Numbered from the stretch's first letter, positions 7,801 through 16,172 are shown. The stretch: 64,000 nucleotides of DNA from Cellulomonas sp. SLBN-39 (GCF_006715865.1 NZ_VFOA01000001.1:2418001-2482000); one strand, 5' to 3'. The notes: a model not told the origin generated them from the letters alone. Translations and numbers: made by a program.

Positions 7801-9065
7801 TGGACCTCCTGCGCCACGGCGGCCCGCGAGGAGCCGGTCGTGAACAGGTCGAGCACGAGGTGCCCGAGGTCGGTGCGGTCGAGCCGGTCCAGCACGGCCT
7901 CGATCGCGGCGCGCTTCTGGGCGACGAACAGCACGGTGCGCCCGCGGGCGACGAGCTCGGCGATCGCGTTCGCGATGGTCTGGGACTTGCCCGTGCCGGG
8001 CGGCCCCTGCACGACGAGGTTCTGCCCGGCCGCGATCGCGTTGACCACGTAGCTCTGCGAGCCGTCCGCGTCGAGCACGAGGTGCTCGTCCCCCGGTGGG
8101 GTGGTGTCCGGCGCCGCGTCGCTGACGGGGGCGCCCGCGGTGCGCACCGCGGACAGCGCCTGCGGGTCGCCGGCGAGGGCCGCCACGAGGTCGCTCGCGG
8201 CGAGGAAGTCCGCGGCGTCGTCGGCGAGGTCCTCGACGAGCGGCCGCTCGGCGTAGGTCACGTTGCCCAGGACGAGGCGGCGCTCGACGCGGAACCCCGG
8301 CACGACCCGCGCGCACGCCCGCTCGACGGCGTCGAGCACCGCGTCGTCGTCGGTCGCGTGCTCCAGCAGCGCGGTCTCGTCCAGGTCGACGCCGAACCGG
8401 TGCCGCAGCAGGTGCAGCAGCACCGCGTTGACCTCGGGCTCGCCCGTCACGGTCAGCTCGAACCCGTCGGCGGTGCCCGCCCGCGGCACGACGTCGACGC
8501 GGCGCATGAGCACCGGTGCCCGCGGCTCGCGGCGCGTCCCGTGGCCGGTGCGGCCCTCGTCCGCCTCCTCGGTGGCGGCGTCGGCGGTGCCCGCCCCGTC
8601 CGGGTGCGCGGGGTCGAGGTCGGCCGCGGGGTCGTCGGGCAGCCCCGCCGTGACCGCGTCGTCCGCGCCCGGGCCGGCGTCGGTCGCTGCGACGTCGTCG
8701 GGGTCGAGGGCACCGGTCGCGTCGGCGTCCCACGTCGCGAGCCCGACCACGAGGTACGTCACGTGGATGCCCAGCTCCTCGGCCGCCGTGCGCCCACCGG
8801 CCGCGACGCCCCGCAGCGTCCGGGCGGCCACCGCGCGCGCGCCCGCGGCGGGGAACAGCTGCGGCACGCGCACGGTCGACCCGGCCCGCAGCGCCGCCAC
8901 CGCGGGGGCGTGCGCGGCGTCGAGGTCGAGCATCGTGGCCGACCGGTCGTGCAGGTGCAGCAGCCTGTTCGTGCCCGAGACGTTGAGCAGCGAGCGGCGC
9001 CACGCGGCGGCCGCGGTGCGCACGCGCCGGACGGCCTCGGCCGAGGGCCCGGGTTCGACGGTCAT
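4824..9065 (-). CDS. DUF4011-helicase-Vsr-like endonuclease fusion (Hhe-like defence candidate)
   Basis: A 1413-residue single-chain nucleic-acid enzyme. Residues about 20-190 look like DUF4011 (RSLLNVSGTNRLLHL). A superfamily 1 helicase core follows: Walker A GPPGTGKSQT at about 353-362, Walker B VVIFDEASQIQP at about 886-897 with GDSLQLPPTT, then GDERSRIILTVGYG and RVNVAITRARRDLLLV near 1135. Residues about 1190-1290 form a Vsr/DUF559-type restriction fold (NPFEHDVLRR, YRLDFAV, LLAVEADGASYHSG). The last ~60 residues resemble the small DUF3320 domain. The DUF4011-helicase-Vsr order matches the antiphage gene reported as hhe, from my knowledge of that work. Nucleic-acid unwinding coupled to cleavage is inferred. 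The G+C content matches the chromosome, so it is not obviously recent. Confidence 0.85.
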   Translation of the reverse strand: MTVEPGPSAEAVRRVRTAAAAWRRSLLNVSGTNRLLHLHDRSATMLDLDAAHAPAVAALRAGSTVRVPQLFPAAGARAVAARTLRGVAAGGRTAAEELGIHVTYLVVGLATWDADATGALDPDDVAATDAGPGADDAVTAGLPDDPAADLDPAHPDGAGTADAATEEADEGRTGHGTRREPRAPVLMRRVDVVPRAGTADGFELTVTGEPEVNAVLLHLLRHRFGVDLDETALLEHATDDDAVLDAVERACARVVPGFRVERRLVLGNVTYAERPLVEDLADDAADFLAASDLVAALAGDPQALSAVRTAGAPVSDAAPDTTPPGDEHLVLDADGSQSYVVNAIAAGQNLVVQGPPGTGKSQTIANAIAELVARGRTVLFVAQKRAAIEAVLDRLDRTDLGHLVLDLFTTGSSRAAVAQEVHEAMQRRTQVGRPRVEALHDELVEHRAVLVDAHDATHEVREPWGLALAGGPDGTWGLLDWAVATQAHAGRPTRLDADALARWDATTHERLRSAARALVDLGGVGPGLQGPGWSLPHLRTAQAVTAAHGAATTVASRLPPLARQVEALAAQVGAPTPATWAAADALVTDAGAADALARRGFGAALDPARDVAELVRTAAALGGRPARRDAGVGAWEARALVRRARAEHPGHDDATLAAALLEAVALRERRPAAAPPPYAALADLAGPWAQVRVAVDRLRAAVRDVPVDDAAPAELAATARRLAADPVHRRFPRLHALRDELVALGCAALVQDLHDDPPADGDEAADRLSHAFATTVLEQVEGQDPRLLGVDATVRDRAAERYAACDARARELNARRIARAAAERLADALDAHPRQAELLAAQLRRRRGLLPLRGLLAQAPDVLLAAKPVWAASPQTVSELLPQEQVFDVVIFDEASQIQPAAALPSIARARQVVVAGDSLQLPPTTVFTTTLDGDDEPDEDGPALAVQDAESILDAVEVRLGPQRSRHLSWHYRSRDERLIATSNRWVYEPVGRQMTTFPAADGPTSLQHLVVPRSRGVGRHNLSPRAEVLAVVDLVLEHARTRPEESLGVIAFGQRHAQRLTDELERQLQDAPDAVRAWFAPDRDEAFFLKNIERVQGDERSRIILTVGYGHGDDGRLRHAWGPVLQAGGHRRVNVAITRARRDLLLVTSFRADEVDERASDAEGFALMRRFITFAATAGASFGDEGPTGTPLNPFEHDVLRRLQDAGLDVTPQYGVGGYRLDFAVRHPHRPGRFLLAVEADGASYHSGTTARERDRLRQEALEARGWRFVRVWSTDWFRDPDAQVDRVLRAYRAALDEDAATPGRAGGTPRPGAGEQAEELTGTAGVPSPAPTGRRGPRPLVPPGHDLAAYTDVELDAMVRWVTSDDVVRTNAEVYEAVKRELGFQRNGSAIVARIGAAVARRLADADARR

Positions 9066-9560
9066 AGAGGGGCATACTGCCTCACCCCACCGACACGACG
9101 TCGCAGGTCAGCGCACAGGTGCTGCCAGGTGGGGATGCTGCTGCCCCGATCTGCCGGACGGGCCGACCGGGTGGGGGTTCGACCGGTCCGACGACCCCGC
9201 GTGCGACGAGCGCACCGCTTGCCGGACGACGGTGGCGTCGGCCGGGGGTCTGCGACGTGGGCGTGACCTCCTCGCCGAGGCTCGTGGACGTCGCGCTGGT
9301 CCACCTGTGGTCATCCATCCGATGACTTGGTCGTCGGTGCTCACGGCCGTCGTCGTGCTCCGGCGGGGTGAGGTGCACCCGATCGTGTGACCTGGTGGCC
9401 TCTGACCTGCGCAGATGTGGGTTCTCCTTGACCGGTCGAGCGCTGTGCCGGGCGCGGTCCTCGGTCATCTGATGATTGACCACTTCCCAGCGACGGGGCT
9501 AGCGTCGTACCTGTCCGATTTGTACGTCTTCCTTACATATTCGACGACGGGAGCCGCCCC
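9066..9560. other. Divergent intergenic region between the helicase-nuclease and chitinase genes
   Basis: About 495 bases without a convincing gene; ORFs here are short overlapping shadows. It holds GTCATC-CATCC-GATGAC (9310-9326) and TCATC-T-GATGA (9465-9475), related inverted repeats that may bind one regulator. The second overlaps the predicted chitinase -35 box. The rest shows no feature I can name. Confidence 0.5.
9463..9505 (+). promoter_or_regulatory. Predicted chitinase promoter with overlapping palindrome
   Basis: TTGACC (9476-9481) and TAGCGT (9500-9505) are separated by 18 bases, a good sigma-70-type pair. The palindrome GGTCA-N9-TGACC (9463-9481), containing TCATCTGATGA, overlaps the -35 box, which suggests repression or induction at this promoter. 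The start codon is about 55 bases further on. Confidence 0.5.
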
Positions 9561-11231
9561 ATGCGACGGAGCACGGACGAGAAGAGGACCGACCACCCGC
9601 CCCGACGGCGCACGCGAGGGTTGGCCGCCGTGGTCGCCGCGCTCGCGGTGGTCGTCGGCGGGCTCGCCGCGGCACCGGCTGCCACCGCCGCAGGCGCCGT
9701 CACCGTGACGTTCACGTCGCAGGGGGACTGGTTCACCGGGCACCAGGTCGCGGTCACGGTGAAGAACGGCACGGGCTCGTCGATCCCGTCCTGGGCGATC
9801 GAGATGGACCTGCCCGCCGGGCGTGCGATCACCAGCGCCTGGGACGCGGACATGGTCCGCACCGGCCAGCACTACGTGCTCCGGTCCAAGTCCTGGGCCG
9901 GTGCGCTCGCCCCGGGCGCGAGCCAGAGCTGGGGCTACGTCGCCTCCGGTCCCTACGGCGCGCCGACCGGCTGCACGGTCAACGGCGCGTCCTGCACCGG
10001 TGACGGCAGCACGCCGACGCCCACGCCGACCGTGACGCCGACGGCCACGCCCACCGCGACGCCGACGCCCACGAGCACCCCGAGGCCCACCAGCACCCCG
10101 ACGGTGCCGCCCGCGACGGACGGCCGCGTGGTCGGGTACTTCGCCGAGTGGGGCGTCTACGCCCGCAACTACCACGTCAAGGACATCGACACCTCGGGCG
10201 CGGCCGACCAGCTCACGCACATCCTCTACGCCTTCGGGAACACCACCGGAGGGCGCTGCTCCATCGGGGACTCCTACGCCGACTACGAGAAGGCGTACAC
10301 GGCGGCGCAGTCCGTCGACGGGGTCGCGGACACCTGGGACCAGGAGCTGCGCGGCAGCTTCAACCAGCTGCGCGAGCTCAAGGCCAAGCACCCGCACCTG
10401 AAGGTCATCTGGTCGTTCGGCGGGTGGACCTGGTCGGGCGGCTTCACGCAGGCCGCGGCCGACCCGCAGGCGTTCGCGAAGTCGTGCCACGACCTCGTCG
10501 AGGACCCGCGCTGGGCGGACGTGTTCGACGGCATCGACGTGGACTGGGAGTACCCCAACGCGTGCGGGCTGACCTGCGACACCAGCGGCCCGCAGGCCTT
10601 CGACCGCGTCGTCACCGCGCTGCGCGACGAGTTCGGCGACGACGCACTGGTCACGGCGGCGATCACCGCCGACGGCAGCACCGGCGGCAAGATCGACGCC
10701 ACGGACTACGCAGGCGCCGCCGACCAGCTCGACTGGCTCATGCCGATGACGTACGACTACTTCGGCGCGTTCGCCCCGCAGGGCCCCACGGCCCCGCACT
10801 CCCCGCTGACGTCGTACGCGGGCATCCCGCAGGCGGGCTTCCACTCCCAGGCGGCGATCGACAAGCTGCTCGCCAAGGGCGTGCCGGCCGACAAGCTGCT
10901 GCTCGGCGTCGGGTTCTACGGGCGCGGCTGGTCGGGCGTCACGCAGTCCGCGCCCGGCGGCACCGCGACGGGTGCGGCACCGGGCACGTACGAGCCCGGG
11001 ATCGAGGACTACGAGGTGCTCGTGCAGCGCTGCCCGGCCACCGGCACGGTCGCCGGCACCGCGTACGCGCACTGCGGCACCCAGTGGTGGAGCTACGACA
11101 CCCCGGCGACGATCGCGTCGAAGATGGACTGGGCCCGTGACCGCGGGCTCGGCGGGGCGTTCTTCTGGGAGCTGTCCGGCGACACGGCGGACGGCGACCT
11201 GGTCCGGGCGGTCGGCTCCGGCTGGCACTGA
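9561..11231 (+). CDS. Secreted chitinase, N-terminal CBM2 plus GH18 catalytic domain
   Basis: A 556-residue exported enzyme that hydrolyses beta-1,4-GlcNAc linkages in chitin. Residues 1-44 form a long basic signal peptide ending near AATAAGA. Residues about 46-145 are a CBM2-type binding domain (AVTVTFTSQGDWFTGHQVAV, SWGYVASGPYG). A TPTPT linker covers about 150-185. The GH18 barrel spans about 188-556 (GRVVGYFAEWGVYARNY, VIWSFGGWTWSGGF). The catalytic motif DGIDVDWEYP has its acid Glu near residue 330. Substrate-binding MTYDYFG and the C-terminal GGAFFWELSGD are present. A perfect 24-bp hairpin follows the stop. Confidence 0.95.
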   Translation: MRRSTDEKRTDHPPRRRTRGLAAVVAALAVVVGGLAAAPAATAAGAVTVTFTSQGDWFTGHQVAVTVKNGTGSSIPSWAIEMDLPAGRAITSAWDADMVRTGQHYVLRSKSWAGALAPGASQSWGYVASGPYGAPTGCTVNGASCTGDGSTPTPTPTVTPTATPTATPTPTSTPRPTSTPTVPPATDGRVVGYFAEWGVYARNYHVKDIDTSGAADQLTHILYAFGNTTGGRCSIGDSYADYEKAYTAAQSVDGVADTWDQELRGSFNQLRELKAKHPHLKVIWSFGGWTWSGGFTQAAADPQAFAKSCHDLVEDPRWADVFDGIDVDWEYPNACGLTCDTSGPQAFDRVVTALRDEFGDDALVTAAITADGSTGGKIDATDYAGAADQLDWLMPMTYDYFGAFAPQGPTAPHSPLTSYAGIPQAGFHSQAAIDKLLAKGVPADKLLLGVGFYGRGWSGVTQSAPGGTATGAAPGTYEPGIEDYEVLVQRCPATGTVAGTAYAHCGTQWWSYDTPATIASKMDWARDRGLGGAFFWELSGDTADGDLVRAVGSGWH

Positions 11232-11241
11232 CCCCCGCGGC

Positions 11242-11301
11242 ACGACCCGGACGGCCCGGGCGGCGAGGAACCCCTCCCGCCGCCCGGGCCGTCCGGGTCG
11301 T
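11242..11301. terminator. Bidirectional terminator hairpin
   Basis: A perfect 24-bp inverted repeat (arms 11242-11265 and 11278-11301) with a 12-base loop lies between the convergent chitinase gene and the gene ending at 11307. It is very G+C-rich with no clear U-tract, as is common in actinobacteria. Confidence 0.85.
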
Positions 11302-11306
11302 CCGGC

Positions 11307-13070
11307 TCAGGCCGGCGCGATCGTCGTGACCGTCCCGCGCGACCCGCGGTAGCGCAGCGCCCCGTCCTGGACGAACAGCACGCCGCCGGTCGACGCGGTC
11401 GCCGGGGTGCCGCTGCTGCGCAGGAACACCCCGCCGTCCGTGCCCACCTGGTTCGGCGACCGCCGGTACAGCTGCGTGTCGCGGGCGGCGGCGCCGTCCC
11501 CCCACTGGTGCGTGCCGTCGGCGGTCACGACGAACCGCCGCTGGGTGTCCCCGACCACGTCGGTCTGCACCGCCGTGGCCTGCAGGTCGCCCGCCGCGGA
11601 CCGCACGAGCACGCCCTGCCCGCCCCGGGCGGCCAGGGTCTCCACCATGACCGCGGGCGCCGCGCCGTTCCGCCGCACGAGCAGGCCCGCGGCGGTGCCG
11701 TCGTCGCCGCCCACCGTGACCCGGCCGGACTCGCGGTCGAGCTGCAGCGGGGCGTCGACGAGCCGGGCGTCGGACAGGTAGCGCAGGAACTGGAAGTTCG
11801 CGCCCTGCGGCGTGGTGCGCAGCACCCACCGCGGCTGCGTCGGCCCGTGCTGGAGGCTGAACGCGAGGTCCTTGGGGCGGGTGTCGTTGCCGACGATCCG
11901 CATCTGCTCGTGCTGCGTGCCGACGCCCACCTCGAAGTCGGCCATGTTGGTCCGCACGGCCGACCGGTCGGTGCCGATCTTGCCGGTCGTGGTGTCGATG
12001 ATCTTGATCTCCAGGCGGGTCTGCAGATCGCCGCGGGAGTCGGGCACCTCGAAGTTCAGGTGCCCGTGCTTGAGGTTGTTCCGCAGCAGGCTCGGGTCGT
12101 CGTTGTCGAGGAAGTGCGCGCCGATCCACGCGATCGTCACGGGGAAGCTCGGGTGCGTGGGGCGGCCCGTGAAGTCCCCGTCCGGGTAGTGCGGCTGCGG
12201 CCAGTGCGCCTGGTACGTGAGCATGCCCTTGGCGCGCGGGTCCTTGAGCTGCACCCGGATCGACTCCCCGTACCAGCGGAAGTGCGGCTGGTACGCCTCC
12301 AGCACGATGCGCCCGGTGGAGTCGTAGTACGACGGCCCGGACTCGGTCCCGCCGGCGCCCGAGGACTTCACGGTCAGCGTCCGCGGTGTCGCCGTCGAGC
12401 CGATCACGAGGTCGTCGTTGATGGTCTGGGCCAGCGGGAGCACCCCCGCGGGCCGGGCCGGGGCGGGGCCGTGGGCCGCCGACGCGGACGCGGACGCGCT
12501 GATCGCCGCGCCCGCGCCCAGCGCGACCATGCCGGCGCGGAAGGCGTCGCGGCGCGACACCCCGCGCGCGGGCGGGACGTCCGGGACCGCCGGGACAAGG
12601 GCCAGCGCGGTGCCCGCGGACGGCCCGTCGGCCCCGGCCCGGCGCGCCCGTCCCGTCGGTCCGGGCGCGGCGCCGGGGGAGCCCGCACCCCGCGCACCGA
12701 CGGTCGCGGCGCCCGGCAGCAGGTCGACGTGCACGCCGTCCGACGACGCGAGCCGTGACGGCAGCGCGAACGTGTGCCGGGCGTACTCCTGCCCGTCGAG
12801 CGTCAGGGCGAGCGTGTACGTCCACCCCGTCAGCGCGCGCCCGGCGCCGTCGGTGAACCCCGGCTGGTCGGTGAACGGCAGCCTCAGCGTGGCGCGCCCG
12901 TCGTCGTCGAGCGGCACCGGTGCGGCGCGCGGCGCGACGACCGCGCCCGTCGCCGCCCAGACGCGCGGCGTCGAGGAGGTCACGGTGACGCGCCCGGGCC
13001 ACGGGGCCCCGACGTCGTCGACGAACGGTCCGAGCGTGACGGTGGTGGTACGGATCTGGTTCGGCAGCAC
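11307..13070 (-). CDS. Phage-tail-like protein with internal Tat-type signal motif
   Basis: A 587-residue reading from GTG 13070, which has AGGGGG about seven bases upstream. Residues 1-105 (TTTVTLGPFVDDVGAPWPGR, WTYTLALTLDGQEYA) resemble N-terminal beta domains of phage tail or fibre proteins. An Ala/Pro/Gly-rich linker follows. At about residue 170 there is a striking Tat signal pattern: SRRDAFRAG, a hydrophobic stretch, then ASASAAHG. The remainder is a beta-rich domain, including AYQPHFRWYGESIRVQLKDP and GANFQFLRYLSDARLVDAP, with repeated short strands at the C-terminus. A GTG at 12560 would start a separate Tat-exported protein exactly at SRRDAF. Which start is used, or whether both are, is unresolved. 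No catalytic motif is recognised. Confidence 0.65.
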   Translation of the reverse strand: MLPNQIRTTTVTLGPFVDDVGAPWPGRVTVTSSTPRVWAATGAVVAPRAAPVPLDDDGRATLRLPFTDQPGFTDGAGRALTGWTYTLALTLDGQEYARHTFALPSRLASSDGVHVDLLPGAATVGARGAGSPGAAPGPTGRARRAGADGPSAGTALALVPAVPDVPPARGVSRRDAFRAGMVALGAGAAISASASASAAHGPAPARPAGVLPLAQTINDDLVIGSTATPRTLTVKSSGAGGTESGPSYYDSTGRIVLEAYQPHFRWYGESIRVQLKDPRAKGMLTYQAHWPQPHYPDGDFTGRPTHPSFPVTIAWIGAHFLDNDDPSLLRNNLKHGHLNFEVPDSRGDLQTRLEIKIIDTTTGKIGTDRSAVRTNMADFEVGVGTQHEQMRIVGNDTRPKDLAFSLQHGPTQPRWVLRTTPQGANFQFLRYLSDARLVDAPLQLDRESGRVTVGGDDGTAAGLLVRRNGAAPAVMVETLAARGGQGVLVRSAAGDLQATAVQTDVVGDTQRRFVVTADGTHQWGDGAAARDTQLYRRSPNQVGTDGGVFLRSSGTPATASTGGVLFVQDGALRYRGSRGTVTTIAPA

Positions 13071-13417
13071 GAGCAGCCCCCTGGGTGCGGCACGGTGGTG
13101 GGCGCACCCCGCCGCACGGCCCGGACGCCGCGCGGCGCGCCGGGCGTCGAGGTGTGGCACCTGGGCCCTCGGACGGTGCCGGGCAGGACGTCGGACCTCG
13201 ATCATGGCGGCCGGGCGCAGGGCCCGGAAGGGGGTGCGGCACCGCCGGACCGGCGACGGGGCGGGTGAAATCCGCGCGCGCGCCCGGTCGACTCGTCCCC
13301 TTCGCCCCCGTCTGCCGGGGTGCCCGGCGGCCACCCCGGCGGGCGGCACCACCGCTCGCGCCCCGGCACTGGTTAGCGTGCCGGGCAGGGCCGGACGGGT
13401 GATGCGGCCGGGACGGG
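13071..13417. other. Divergent intergenic region
   Basis: About 347 bases between the tail-like gene and the GT2 gene. TTAGCGT (13373-13379) is a possible -10 for the glycosyltransferase, about 40 bases before its start. A stretch of alternating GC (about 13275-13287) precedes GTCGACTCGTCCCC. I see no gene or clear operator. Confidence 0.35.
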
Positions 13418-15082
13418 GTGGGTGACGTGGAGCTGAGGCTGGAGACCGCGCTGCGGGCGCGCCTCGTCGTGCTCCCGCCCGCGGCCGACGGCACGCCGCG
13501 CGTCGGCGTCGACTCCAGCGTCGGGCGCGCCCGCCGCGGCTCCGCGCTGCGGGCCCTGCGCCTGCCGCCCGACGCGGACGTCGTCATCGAGGAGATGGCC
13601 CCCGCCGACCTCGACGCGGCGCTGCTGGCCACCTACCGCGACGAGGTCCTCGACGACGCGACCCTCGGGCTGTGGCGGCGCGCGCCCGAGCAGTCCGCGC
13701 GCAGCGTGCTCGTCGGGTGGCAGAAGCCCGCGGCGGTCGCGCTGCTCCTCGTCCTCGTGCTGGTCCTGGTCCGCTGGCCCGGCCAGACGCTCGTCGCGAC
13801 GTCCGTCGTCGTCGGCGCCGCGTTCCTCGTCGGCGTGGCCTTCAAGTTCTGGACGTCGTTCCGGGGCGCGCGCATGGAGGAGCTCATCCGGCTCGCGCCG
13901 CCCCCGCAGGACCGCGTCGCCGACGAGGACCTGCCCCGCTACACCGTGCTCGTCCCGGTGTACAAGGAGGCGAACATCGTCGCCCGCCTCATCGAGAACC
14001 TCGGCGCCCTCGACTACCCGACGCACCTGCTCGAGGTGCTCGTCCTCGTCGAGGAGGACGACGACGAGACCCGGGACGCCGCGCTCGCCGCGCACCCGCC
14101 CGAGCACATCCGCGTCGTCGTCGTGCCCGACGGGCAGCCCCGCACCAAGCCGCGGGCCTGCAACGTCGGCCTCATGCTCGCCACCGGCGAGATGCTCGTC
14201 ATCTACGACGCCGAGGACCGGCCCGACCCCGACCAGCTGCGCAAGGCCGTGGCGGCGTTCCGCGCCGGGTCGGACCGGCTGGTGTGCGTGCAGGCCGCCC
14301 TCAACTACTTCAACGCCGACGAGAACCTGCTCACGCGCATGTTCACGCTGGAGTACTCCTACTGGTTCGACTACATGCTGCCCGGCCTGGAGTACGGCAC
14401 CCTGCCCATCCCGCTCGGCGGCACGTCCAACCACTTCCGCACCGACGCCCTGCGCCGGCTCGGCGGATGGGACCCGTTCAACGTCACCGAGGACGCCGAC
14501 CTCGGCATCCGCGCCTCCGCCGAGGGCCTGAGCGTCGGCGTCATCGACTCCACGACGTACGAGGAGGCGAACTCCCGGTACGGCAACTTCGTGCGCCAGC
14601 GCTCCCGCTGGATCAAGGGGTACATGCAGACGACGCTCGTGCACGTGCGCCACCCGCTGCGCCTCGTGCAGGTCGCCGGGCTGCGGCAGGTCCTCGCGTT
14701 CCTGTTCCTCGTGGCCGGCACCCCCGCCGCGTTCCTCGCCGTCCCGGTGCTGTACCTCGTCTTCGTCGCCTCGCTCGCCCTCGGCCCCGGCGGGCTCGCC
14801 GTGCTGTTCCCCGGCTGGGCGCTGTGGCTGAGCCTGGCCAACCTCGGCGTCGGCAGCGTCCTGATGACCTACGTCTCCATGATGGGCGCCTTCAAGCGGC
14901 GCCGGTACGAGCTCGTCCTGTGGGCCCTGCTCAACCCGTTCTACTGGCTGCTGCACGCGGTCGCCGCCTACAAGGCGCTCTGGCAGCTCGCCTTCCGCCC
15001 CCACTACTGGGAGAAGACCGACCATGGCCTCACCCGCGTCGACGCTGCCGGCCTCGACGATCCGGTACCGGCAGGCCGCTGA
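13418..15082 (+). CDS. Membrane-bound family 2 glycosyltransferase
   Basis: A 554-residue inverting glycosyltransferase of the cellulose-synthase-like GT2 type. Residues 1-95 are a soluble N-terminal domain and about 105-150 form two membrane segments. The GT-A domain spans about 165-400: YTVLVPVYKEANIVARLI, a DAED metal-binding motif in VIYDAEDRPDPDQ, LGGTSNHFR, TEDADLGIRA (catalytic Asp) and QRSRWIKGY, the Q-R-W product-binding motif. Three to four membrane helices follow (FLFLVAGTPAAFLAVPVLYL and later). It probably builds or exports a surface polysaccharide. GTG 13418 is used; a second GTG at 13427 is possible. It overlaps the next gene by 59 bases. Confidence 0.88.
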   Translation: MGDVELRLETALRARLVVLPPAADGTPRVGVDSSVGRARRGSALRALRLPPDADVVIEEMAPADLDAALLATYRDEVLDDATLGLWRRAPEQSARSVLVGWQKPAAVALLLVLVLVLVRWPGQTLVATSVVVGAAFLVGVAFKFWTSFRGARMEELIRLAPPPQDRVADEDLPRYTVLVPVYKEANIVARLIENLGALDYPTHLLEVLVLVEEDDDETRDAALAAHPPEHIRVVVVPDGQPRTKPRACNVGLMLATGEMLVIYDAEDRPDPDQLRKAVAAFRAGSDRLVCVQAALNYFNADENLLTRMFTLEYSYWFDYMLPGLEYGTLPIPLGGTSNHFRTDALRRLGGWDPFNVTEDADLGIRASAEGLSVGVIDSTTYEEANSRYGNFVRQRSRWIKGYMQTTLVHVRHPLRLVQVAGLRQVLAFLFLVAGTPAAFLAVPVLYLVFVASLALGPGGLAVLFPGWALWLSLANLGVGSVLMTYVSMMGAFKRRRYELVLWALLNPFYWLLHAVAAYKALWQLAFRPHYWEKTDHGLTRVDAAGLDDPVPAGR

Positions 15083-16172
15083 CGCGTGGCCCGTGCGCCC
15101 CGCGCACCGGTGGGCGCTGCGCCTGGTCTACTTCGTGCCGCTCGCCGCGCTCGCGTGGTGGGCCCTGCCCGGGCCCGAGCCCGTCGGGCCCAACGCCGCG
15201 CTCGCGGCACGCGGCGCCCTCGTCGTGTGGGGCGACACCGACCTGGCGTGGGTCGGCGAGGTGTGGCCGCCCCTCGCCGCGGGCCTCGCCGCGCTGCTCG
15301 GGCAGAGCGGCCTCGGGTACGTCCTCGTCGCGGCGGCCGTCGTCGCGTTCAGCCTCCAGGGGCTGGCCTCGACCATGGTCCGCGAGGGGTTCGGCGGATG
15401 GGCCACGTCGGCGGTCGTCGCCACCGTCATGCTCGCCCCGCCGACGACGTACCTCGTGGCGACCGACCTGCAGTCGGTCCTCGGCCTGGCGCTCCTCGTC
15501 ACCGCGCTCGCGGGGATCGCGTCGTTCGTCGAGCGGGGCTCCACCGAGGCGGGGTTCCGCGCCGGGCTGGCCCTCGGCGTCGCGGTGATGGTCGACCCCG
15601 CCGCGTGGCCGTACGCCCTCACCCTCGGCCTGGTCGCCCCGTTCTTCGCCCGGCACGCCGGACGGCGCGGCCCGTCGGCGCAGCTGGCCACGGTCGCCGT
15701 GCTGCTCTTCCCGCCGGCGGCCGCGATGGGGTTCTGGTGGTACCTGTCGTGGTGGTTCTCGCCCACGCAGTTCGGCGGCCTGCTCGAGGCGGGCGCCACG
15801 TGGTTCCCCGGCGGGGTCGGCCCGGCCGCGCAGGCGGCGACCGGAGCCGTGCTGCTCAGCATCGCGGCGTCCCCGCTGTTCCTCGTCGCGGCGTGGGCGC
15901 GGGCCGTGCGCGAGCCGTGGTCGCTCATCGCCCCCGCGATCGCGGTCGTCGGTCTGTGGACGTCGTTGTGGCTGGGCGTGCGCCAGCCGGGCGGGCAGAC
16001 GTACCTGCTGCTCGTCGTCCTGTACGTGATGCTGCTCGCGGTGCGTCGGCCGACCCGGCGGCGCCAGGTCGTCATCGTCGTGACCGCCGCGGTGCAGCTC
16101 GGCCTGATCTGGTGGGTGTCGCTGACGTCCGGCACGCCCCTGACGTCGTGGCTGCTGGGCCTGCTCGGCTGA
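15024..16172 (+). CDS. Polytopic membrane protein partnered with the GT2 gene
   Basis: A 382-residue protein with about ten hydrophobic helices (for example ALRLVYFVPLAALAWWAL, VLVAAAVVAFSLQGL, WWVSLTSGTPLTSWLLGLLG). ATG 15024 lies inside the end of the glycosyltransferase gene, overlapping by 59 bases in a different frame, so the two are translationally coupled. I do not recognise a named family. The topology and partner suggest a role in polysaccharide polymerisation or export, or in supplying a lipid-linked donor. Residues around STMVREGFGGWATSAV and WFPGGVGPAAQ lie in periplasm-like loops. Confidence 0.75.
   Translation: MASPASTLPASTIRYRQAADAWPVRPAHRWALRLVYFVPLAALAWWALPGPEPVGPNAALAARGALVVWGDTDLAWVGEVWPPLAAGLAALLGQSGLGYVLVAAAVVAFSLQGLASTMVREGFGGWATSAVVATVMLAPPTTYLVATDLQSVLGLALLVTALAGIASFVERGSTEAGFRAGLALGVAVMVDPAAWPYALTLGLVAPFFARHAGRRGPSAQLATVAVLLFPPAAAMGFWWYLSWWFSPTQFGGLLEAGATWFPGGVGPAAQAATGAVLLSIAASPLFLVAAWARAVREPWSLIAPAIAVVGLWTSLWLGVRQPGGQTYLLLVVLYVMLLAVRRPTRRRQVVIVVTAAVQLGLIWWVSLTSGTPLTSWLLGLLG

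Noticed and set aside
6208..8052. 614-residue plus-strand ORF
   Set aside because: It is antisense to the helicase-nuclease, with Ser/Ala/Arg-rich composition typical of high-G+C shadow frames.
9415..9708. 97-residue ORF upstream of the chitinase
   Set aside because: It overlaps the chitinase promoter and signal peptide in another frame and has no ribosome-binding site.
10011..10110. CRISPR or tandem DNA repeat
   Set aside because: The repeats encode the TPTPT linker of the chitinase; similar tracts at 42484-42600 and 52827-52940 are linkers too. Units are irregular, with no spacers.
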